From the NCBI RefSeq assembly GCF_029211225.1, contig NZ_JARGEM010000009.1, forward strand, positions 1 through 54,549: DNA of 54,549 bases. Reading direction: 5' to 3'. Positions within the stretch are counted from its first letter, which is position 1. Every line of letters begins with the position of its first letter. The notes under the pieces are model-generated. The model saw only the letters and a program-made list of their open reading frames with translations, made no database searches and was not told the DNA's origin. Of the stretch, positions 49,402 to 54,549 are shown one piece after another. The translations under genes were made by a program, and so were the position numbers. Source of the DNA: Antiquaquibacter metalliresistens (GTDB lineage Bacteria; Actinomycetota; Actinomycetes; Actinomycetales; Microbacteriaceae).

Positions 49402-50787
49402 CTACTTGCTCGTGTGCGGCATGTCCATCTCTGTGGGACGGCTCGCACCGAGGATGTCCGTCGCAAGCAATGCGGTATGGAGTGGACTGAGATCCGTGCC
49501 AAGGTCTCGGCCGAGGATCTCTTCTGCGCGCCGGAGCCGGTAACTCACGGTGTTCTTCGATACGTGAAGCCGACGTGCAGCTGCGTGTTGGCTGCGATTG
49601 ACATTGAGGTACTCCAGCATCGTGCTGCGCAGGTCGGTCTCGCGCCCACCGGCACCGAGGAGACCGCCGAGCTGAACCTCCAGGAATCGTTGCAGACGCT
49701 CGGGCCGGGCGGCGAGCTCTGCAACAGCCCCATATCGGTCATAGGGAAGGATTCGGCCGAGGTTCCGCCACCCTGCCATCATGGAGACTCGTTGCAAAGC
49801 TCGTGCCTCGTCATGACTGGCGATAAACCCGGCTGTTCCCCTCCCCGGGAGGCCGACGGCCAGCGTCCATCCGTTGCACTGAGTCGGCGGCTCCAGGTGG
49901 AGATCGTCAGCAGTGCGTACGCTGCCCCACGCCCAGAGCACGTTTGGTGCGATCATCACCTTGAATATTTGATCGCATCCCATGCTTTCGAGAGCCTCCA
50001 TGGTCGCCGCCTCAAGCTTGCTGGGCTCTCGCCGTTTGCTGAATGCGATGGCCGCTACATGGATGCGGTCGAGTGGGTATCGGGTGACCTGCTCGAACCG
50101 TTCCGGTCGCCCGCGCCCGCTCAACAGGGATGCGAGGACTCCCGACTCTGTTTCGTGGAGGAACCGTACGGGGTCGTCCGTGGCCGGTTGCATGTCCGCG
50201 ATGGCCTCGGCGAGTTGATTGTGGGTGCTGACGACCTTGCTTACAAGCGCCCGCATGATCGTGCCCTGTTCGCCGGGTGAAACACGCCGTTCACACTCGT
50301 GAAGGAGCGCCTCGGTGACCCCGGCCTGCCCGTGATTGAGGGCACGAAGCACAGCGGCCAGGGTCGCGCCCTCATTCAGCGCCCCCTGCGCCAATTGCAG
50401 CAGAACCGGTCGCATGAAGCGACCGAGGCCGGGGTCCACGAGTCGGAGGAGGGTGTCCAAGAACAGCGCTTCCGTCGTCACTTGGACCGTCATGCCCGAC
50501 GGGGCGAGAGAGGGATCGGTACTGACGATCAGGTCGACAACGCTCGCAGCCTTCGAAGCAGCCCATTGCACGGGTCCGGGTCCAAGGTGTTCACGTGCGA
50601 CTTCATGCGCGTTCTCGGGCAACTCGCTCGATGCACTGTCCCGTGAGCTAAGGTCCAGTACCCAGGCGAACGGCTGCGACGCGTCACTCAGAAGACTGTG
50701 ACTGGGCTGAACCTGACTCGGAGGCAACGAATCGGTCCGCTTCATCCCTTGATCGTACTCCCGACCGCCATCCACGGTCCCGGTCAT
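49402..50787 (-). CDS. PucR-type transcriptional regulator of the catabolic operon
   Basis: A 461-residue regulator ending in a PucR helix-turn-helix: LRSTMLEYLNVNRSQHAAARRLHVSKNTVSYRLRRAEEILGRDLGTDLSPLHTALLATDIL. An N-terminal RsbRD-like helical region (VQVTTEALFLDTLLRLVDPGLGRFMRPVLLQ...ALNHGQAGVTEALLHECERRV) is followed by a GGDEF-like linker domain. ATG at 50785-50787 overlaps the cupin stop (ATGA), so it is the last gene of the operon; an internal ATG at 50745 is an alternative. PucR regulators of this type often activate aromatic or polyol catabolic genes. Confidence 0.85.
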   Translation of the reverse strand: MTGTVDGGREYDQGMKRTDSLPPSQVQPSHSLLSDASQPFAWVLDLSSRDSASSELPENAHEVAREHLGPGPVQWAASKAASVVDLIVSTDPSLAPSGMTVQVTTEALFLDTLLRLVDPGLGRFMRPVLLQLAQGALNEGATLAAVLRALNHGQAGVTEALLHECERRVSPGEQGTIMRALVSKVVSTHNQLAEAIADMQPATDDPVRFLHETESGVLASLLSGRGRPERFEQVTRYPLDRIHVAAIAFSKRREPSKLEAATMEALESMGCDQIFKVMIAPNVLWAWGSVRTADDLHLEPPTQCNGWTLAVGLPGRGTAGFIASHDEARALQRVSMMAGWRNLGRILPYDRYGAVAELAARPERLQRFLEVQLGGLLGAGGRETDLRSTMLEYLNVNRSQHAAARRLHVSKNTVSYRLRRAEEILGRDLGTDLSPLHTALLATDILGASRPTEMDMPHTSK

Positions 50788-51290
50788 CTATCTTTGGCGC
50801 CGAACTCGTCCGCGAAGCTGACGCTGCCGCGGCTTTCGCGACGGCCGGCATCAAGCGTGTTCAGCATCCGGGAGTTCTCGATGATGATCATGTGCACGTC
50901 CTGCGAATTGGCATAGTGTCGATGCCAGATCCACGGCGGCGTGAAGACGAAGTCGCCCTTCTTCCACTCGACGACCTGGTCTCCGATCTCCGACCATCCG
51001 CTTCCGTCTGAGACGTAGTGAACCGACTCGTGGACGTGCCGCTGCAGGTCTGTCGCAGTGTCTGCGGGGATCATCTGGAGGATGAACTCGACCGTCTTCA
51101 TCGGCAGGTGACGGAGCAGGCCGAGGTGGGATGGATTGTCGGTCGATCCAGTCAGCCAGTACGCGTCCTCCGAGTGGGTGACGAGATTCGGTTCGATGAC
51201 GTGCTGGTCGTCTCGATGGTGCATGCGGTCCAGTTCCTGCATGAATTCATGCAGTCCCTCCTCGCTCAGCTTCTCGTTCTTCTTGTCCAT
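50784..51290 (-). CDS. Cupin domain protein, putative dioxygenase-like
   Basis: A 168-residue single cupin. Metal motif one is HVHESVHYVSDGSGWSEIGD (H-x-H...E-like spacing), and motif two is GDFVFTPPWIWHRHYA, so both His-rich metal motifs are present. This pattern occurs in gentisate/1-hydroxy-2-naphthoate-type dioxygenases as well as in simple binding cupins. The protein is about half the length of a gentisate dioxygenase (about 340), so the enzyme assignment is open. Good Shine-Dalgarno AGAGGAAAC before ATG. In the same operon as the aldolase and transporter, so it may act on the same aromatic pathway. Confidence 0.85.
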   Translation of the reverse strand: MDKKNEKLSEEGLHEFMQELDRMHHRDDQHVIEPNLVTHSEDAYWLTGSTDNPSHLGLLRHLPMKTVEFILQMIPADTATDLQRHVHESVHYVSDGSGWSEIGDQVVEWKKGDFVFTPPWIWHRHYANSQDVHMIIIENSRMLNTLDAGRRESRGSVSFADEFGAKDR

Positions 51291-51333
51291 GATCCGTTTC
51301 CTCTTTCCTGAAGGCTGTAGAAAGCTGCTTGAG

Positions 51334-52665
51334 TCAATCGACCGGCAACTCGCCCGACCTAAAGGTCTCTCGCGTCAGGACTGTGGCGATCAAGGAGACC
51401 AGCGCGAGTGCCCCGATGTAGATGGCGACCGGCCAAACAGTGCCGGTGGCGGCGAGCAGCGCGGTGGCGATCAGGGGCGTGAAGCCTCCCGCGAGCATCG
51501 ACGTGAGCTGAACTCCGAGGGAGACGCCGCTGAGCCGTACCCGTGTTGGGAAGAGCTCGGCGAAGAATGCGCCCACCGGTGAGCTGAGAGGCGCGTGACC
51601 CAAGCCCATGGCGAGGATCAGCGCCAGGTAGACCAGAGGCATGGATGTCGTGTTCAACAGCATGAAGAACGGGAAGGCGAACACCAGCAGGAACGCAGCC
51701 CCGAAGATCATCACGGGGCGGCGTCCCACTCGGTCAGACAGTGCGCCCCAGAGTGGAGCGGAGAAAATCTCTACGACGGCGGCAACAAGAACAGCGTTCA
51801 AGATATCGGCCCGCGCAATGCCTAGGGACTGACTTCCGTAGGAAACCGAGAACGTCGCGATGAGGAAAAACGCCGCGGTCTCGCCGGACTTCATCCCGAT
51901 CACCAGCAGAATCTGTCGCCAGTAGCTTCGAATCACCACGATCATCGGTGCGCGCGCGATGCGGTTCTGACTCTTGACGGCCTCGAACACGCTGGTCTCC
52001 GGCACTCCCAATCGTACTGCCAGGCCGATTCCGACCAGCACCAGGCTGATCAGGAATGGCACTCGCCAGCCCCAAGAGAGGAAGGCATCCTCGTCGAGCG
52101 CTCCCGCGAACGCGCCGAAGATGAGAGTCGCAAGAACAAGTCCGCCAGCCATGCCCACCGCTGGCCATGCGCCCAGGAACCCGCGTCGTGTGGAGCGTTG
52201 ACCGCCGGATTCTGCTGCCATGACGAAAGCCCCACCTTGCTCGCCGCCCATTGCGACTCCCTGGAGGAGGCGCAGGACGACCAGAAGGATCGGGGCCCAC
52301 AGGCCGATCGACTGATAGGTCGGCAGCAATCCGATCACAGTCGAGAAGACGCCCATCCCCATCATCGTGATGATGAGCACCCGCTTGCGGCCGATTCGGT
52401 CACCGAGGTTGCCGAAGATCACGCCGCCGAGAGGCCGGGCGACGAAGCCCACGCCGAAAGTCGCCAGCGATGCCAATGTGCCGATAATGGGGTCTACCTG
52501 CGGGAAGAACAAGGGGCCGAATACAAGAGCGGCCGCGGTTCCGTACAGGACGAAGTCGTACATCTCCATAGCGGTGCCAACCGCCGTAGCGGCGATCGTG
52601 CGCGCAGTCCTTCGTGGAACTGCTGCTGGTTCTGAGGAGACCAGAACCGACTCATCTGTCGTCAC
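51334..52665 (-). CDS. MHS family MFS transporter
   Basis: A 443-residue member of the metabolite:H+ symporter family with 12 hydrophobic helices. Family signs: TIAATAVGTAMEMYDFVLYG, the loop LGDRIGRKRVLIITMMGMG, LLQGVAMGGEQGGAFVMAAE, and the second-half ALSDRVGRRPVMIFGA. MHS members import dicarboxylates, aromatic acids, shikimate or betaine. GTG at 52663-52665 with AAAGGAAG six bases upstream is chosen; an ATG at 52695 is weaker. Its place between the aldolase and cupin suggests it imports the pathway substrate. Confidence 0.92.
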   Translation of the reverse strand: MTTDESVLVSSEPAAVPRRTARTIAATAVGTAMEMYDFVLYGTAAALVFGPLFFPQVDPIIGTLASLATFGVGFVARPLGGVIFGNLGDRIGRKRVLIITMMGMGVFSTVIGLLPTYQSIGLWAPILLVVLRLLQGVAMGGEQGGAFVMAAESGGQRSTRRGFLGAWPAVGMAGGLVLATLIFGAFAGALDEDAFLSWGWRVPFLISLVLVGIGLAVRLGVPETSVFEAVKSQNRIARAPMIVVIRSYWRQILLVIGMKSGETAAFFLIATFSVSYGSQSLGIARADILNAVLVAAVVEIFSAPLWGALSDRVGRRPVMIFGAAFLLVFAFPFFMLLNTTSMPLVYLALILAMGLGHAPLSSPVGAFFAELFPTRVRLSGVSLGVQLTSMLAGGFTPLIATALLAATGTVWPVAIYIGALALVSLIATVLTRETFRSGELPVD

Positions 52666-52779
52666 TTGGAGCTTCCTTTCGTGATGAGCGGGCATCGTCG
52701 CCCGGCTCGTATCGGGATGTGCTGAGGGAATTCGCGTGTGGGCGAAGTGAATCGCACAGCCACGCGCGTCGGAGCGGCG

Positions 52780-53769
52780 TTAGCTGGCCGACCTGTCTTC
52801 GGCCCGGGTCGTGTAGCTACGACGCAACTCGGCCCACCGGCGACCCGCCTCGGTGGCGCCGTCGATGTACGACTGGGGAGCCGACTGGTAGGGCGGGCGG
52901 GCCGGGCCCGGGTCGATGACACCGGCTGCGGCGATCCGCGCCTTGTCGAGGGGGATGTTGTACCTCGAGAAGCTCGAGAAGTCCCCCTCCGGCATGAGCG
53001 TCGAGTAGGTCCGCTTCATGTCCTGGGCGATCGCCTCAGCGGCGATCCAATCGGAGGAGGCCATCGCCTCGCGCAACCGCACGAGCGGCTCGGTGCCGCA
53101 TGCGGTGCTGGGGGTCCAGCAAGCAGCGGTTCGCTCACCGGCGACTCGATGAGCATCGAGCCAGTCGGCATCCATCGGGAGCAGTCGGATCTCGTCACCA
53201 CAGGCCTCGGCATCATCCGCATATTGGTCGCCAAGGAATGTGTACTTCGCACCGATGAGGGTGGGAATCGTTGCAAGCCTCGCGTACAGTTCCGGGGAGA
53301 TCTTGCCTTTGAACGCCGCGGGGTTGTCGTACAAGATGACCGGGACATCAGGCAGTGCGTCCGCGACATCGGAGTAGAAGCGAACGATCGAGTCGTCGTC
53401 CATTTCACACCACATCGGTCGTCCGAGGAACAAGCCGTCGACTCCGAGGTCCACAAGCACACGGGCACGGCGGATCGTGTCTCGAGTGTTCAGGGTGGTC
53501 GCGCCGGCGAAGACCGGCGTCTTGCCGCTCTCGGACACCACAGCCGTCATGAAAGTGACGACTTCGTCCTCAGTGAGCGTCGCGCCTTCGCCAAAAGTAC
53601 CGAGGGTCATGATGGCGTCGACGACCGGAGCCACATCGCGGATCATCGAGATGGTCACGTCCACCTCGACCGTGTTGGTCTCGTCCCAGCGCCCGGCATC
53701 GGCTGTTGCAGGAGTCGGGACGATTCCGAGAACGCCGACCAAGTCCCGAGCCGTGTACATCTGCGCCAA
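52780..53769 (-). CDS. NahE/PhdJ-type hydratase-aldolase (DHDPS/NAL superfamily)
   Basis: About 329 residues. It matches trans-o-hydroxybenzylidenepyruvate hydratase-aldolase (NahE) in block order: PTPATADAGRWDETNTVEVD, LGTFGEGATLTEDE, ALNTRDTIRRARVLVDLG, GRPMWCEMDDDSIVRFYSD, LYDNPAAFK, and the C-terminal SFSRYNIPLDKARIAAAG. The Schiff-base lysine is in GAKYTFLGD and the assisting Tyr in ILYDNP. NahE and PhdJ cleave substituted benzalpyruvates to an aromatic aldehyde and pyruvate in naphthalene or phenanthrene breakdown. TTG at 53767-53769 (five bases after AAGGAGG) is preferred; ATG at 53758-53760 is the alternative. First gene of the four-gene operon. Confidence 0.85.
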   Translation of the reverse strand: MAQMYTARDLVGVLGIVPTPATADAGRWDETNTVEVDVTISMIRDVAPVVDAIMTLGTFGEGATLTEDEVVTFMTAVVSESGKTPVFAGATTLNTRDTIRRARVLVDLGVDGLFLGRPMWCEMDDDSIVRFYSDVADALPDVPVILYDNPAAFKGKISPELYARLATIPTLIGAKYTFLGDQYADDAEACGDEIRLLPMDADWLDAHRVAGERTAACWTPSTACGTEPLVRLREAMASSDWIAAEAIAQDMKRTYSTLMPEGDFSSFSRYNIPLDKARIAAAGVIDPGPARPPYQSAPQSYIDGATEAGRRWAELRRSYTTRAEDRSAS

Positions 53770-53877
53770 GTTATCCTCCTTGATAATGAACGTGCCGATG
53801 CGGATGATGGCGTCCGCTGGGCGCAAACATCGTCGCATGCCGGCGATGCTCGATTCTTGGTCCCGCAGACCAAACTT

Positions 53878-54549
53878 GCTCTTCCCAGATGAGGGTGTAG
53901 GTCGGCCGGGAGCGTCGGTCCGCAGATAGACGTCGAGGTCTCCCGACGACGGAGGTTCCTACGCCATCCATCCGAAAGACCTCGACGTGACCGACGCTAC
54001 CCCGCCGGCCGGCTTCGGCCGCCCTGACCTGACCGCCTTCGCTCGACTCGACGGCCTCGGTCTGAGCGTGACCGGACAACGACTTGAACCGGATCGTGCG
54101 GTCCTCGCGTGCCGCGTGGTGGAACCAGATCAGTGGTGCCGACGGTGCGGCAGCGAAGGCGCTGCTCGTGACACCGTGATCCGGCGGTTGGCCCACGAGC
54201 CGCTGGGCTGGCGACCGACCGTGCTGGAAGTTGTAGTGCGCCGCTACCGCTGTGCCGACTGCGGACACGTGTGGCGCCAAGACACCAGCGCCGCGGCGGA
54301 GCCACGCGCGAAGCTCTCGCGCACCGGGCTGCGGTGGGCGCTGGAAGGGATCGTGGTCGCACACCTCACCGTCGCACGTGTCGCCGAGGGACTCGGGGTC
54401 GCGTGGGACACCGCCAACAACGCGGTCCTGGCTGAAGGCAAGCGGCTGCTGATCAACGACCCCACGCGGTTCGAGGGCGTGAAGGTCATTGGCGTCGATG
54501 AGCACGTCTGGCGCCACACCAGGCGTGGCGACAAGTACGTCACCGTGAT
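53878..54549 (+). mobile_element. ISL3-family insertion sequence, left part (runs off window)
   Basis: The element begins at the terminal sequence GCTCTTCCCAGATGAGGG. The transposase starts at GTG 53987 and stays open to the edge. Its first 164 bp also occur alone at 45847. The right end is outside the window. Confidence 0.85.
53987..54549 (+). CDS. ISL3-family transposase, N-terminal part
   Basis: 187 residues are visible. An N-terminal zinc-ribbon-like segment has two CxxC pairs (QWCRRCGSEG and RCADCGHVW), a motif of ISL3 transposases. A helix-turn-helix follows (LTVARVAEGLGVAWDTANNAVLAEGKRLL), then the first DDE Asp in VKVIGVDEHVWRHTRRG. GTG at 53987 is the natural start; the same start and next ~20 codons are in the solo copy at 45847. 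Truncated only by the window end; its right end and further DDE residues lie beyond. Confidence 0.9.
   Translation, partial: MTDATPPAGFGRPDLTAFARLDGLGLSVTGQRLEPDRAVLACRVVEPDQWCRRCGSEGAARDTVIRRLAHEPLGWRPTVLEVVVRRYRCADCGHVWRQDTSAAAEPRAKLSRTGLRWALEGIVVAHLTVARVAEGLGVAWDTANNAVLAEGKRLLINDPTRFEGVKVIGVDEHVWRHTRRGDKYVTV

Overview
High-GC actinobacterial chromosome segment, most likely from the family Microbacteriaceae (Microbacterium or a close relative). The basis is the gene order aceE / PucR-type regulator / fabD-fabH-acpP-fabF / DUF3145, a ramB-like regulator divergent from aceA-aceB, three copies of the small DUF7882-type protein, LexA boxes of the actinobacterial TCGAAC-N4-GTTCGA type, and very high third-position GC. 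The genus is an inference; no 16S gene is present.

Positions 1-45700 look like a largely conserved chromosomal backbone. The left edge holds the last codons of an IS3-family transposase that cut off the 5' part of an apbE gene. The RNase P RNA follows, then a minus-strand block: RNase H-like protein, zinc-ribbon-like coiled coil, Nif3-like protein, an NCS1 permease with a huge Pro/Glu-rich N-terminal tail, and a DMT exporter. Next come a universal stress protein, a P1B-type ATPase and a beta-CASP metallo-hydrolase, then tRNA-Val(UAC), two tandem paralogous membrane proteins and an AhpE-like peroxiredoxin. The central part is primary metabolism: pyruvate dehydrogenase E1, then a FasR-like activator and the type II fatty acid synthase genes. 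After that come a compact family A DNA polymerase, an aldehyde dehydrogenase/DUF779/GAF-regulator set, and the glyoxylate shunt genes with a RamB-like regulator. From 33 to 45.7 kb lies a patchwork of small metabolic, regulatory and hypothetical genes, a PadR-controlled drug-type ABC exporter, and two putative LexA boxes.

Positions 45700-54549 are accessory. A 164-bp stretch that forms the left end of an ISL3-family element occurs alone at 45847 and again at 53878 in front of an ISL3 transposase that runs off the window. Between these copies are a GlxA/AraC-type regulator divergent from an ABM monooxygenase, a 3' tRNA-Thr-like fragment (possible attachment site), and two copies of a 177-bp IS3-type transposase end flanking an SDR dehydrogenase. 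There is also a four-gene minus-strand operon: a NahE/PhdJ-type hydratase-aldolase, an MHS-family transporter, a cupin and a PucR-type regulator. I read this operon as a mobile module for uptake and side-chain cleavage of an aromatic compound. It has no ring-hydroxylating oxygenase in view and is the most interesting candidate system here.

A second unusual theme is that three unrelated genes (13.0, 26.8 and 42.7 kb) each have a tandem repeat of 32-39 bp at their 3' end. Two of these multiply a terminator-like hairpin together with the stop codon. Two long intergenic palindromes (17.7 and 28.2 kb) add to this.
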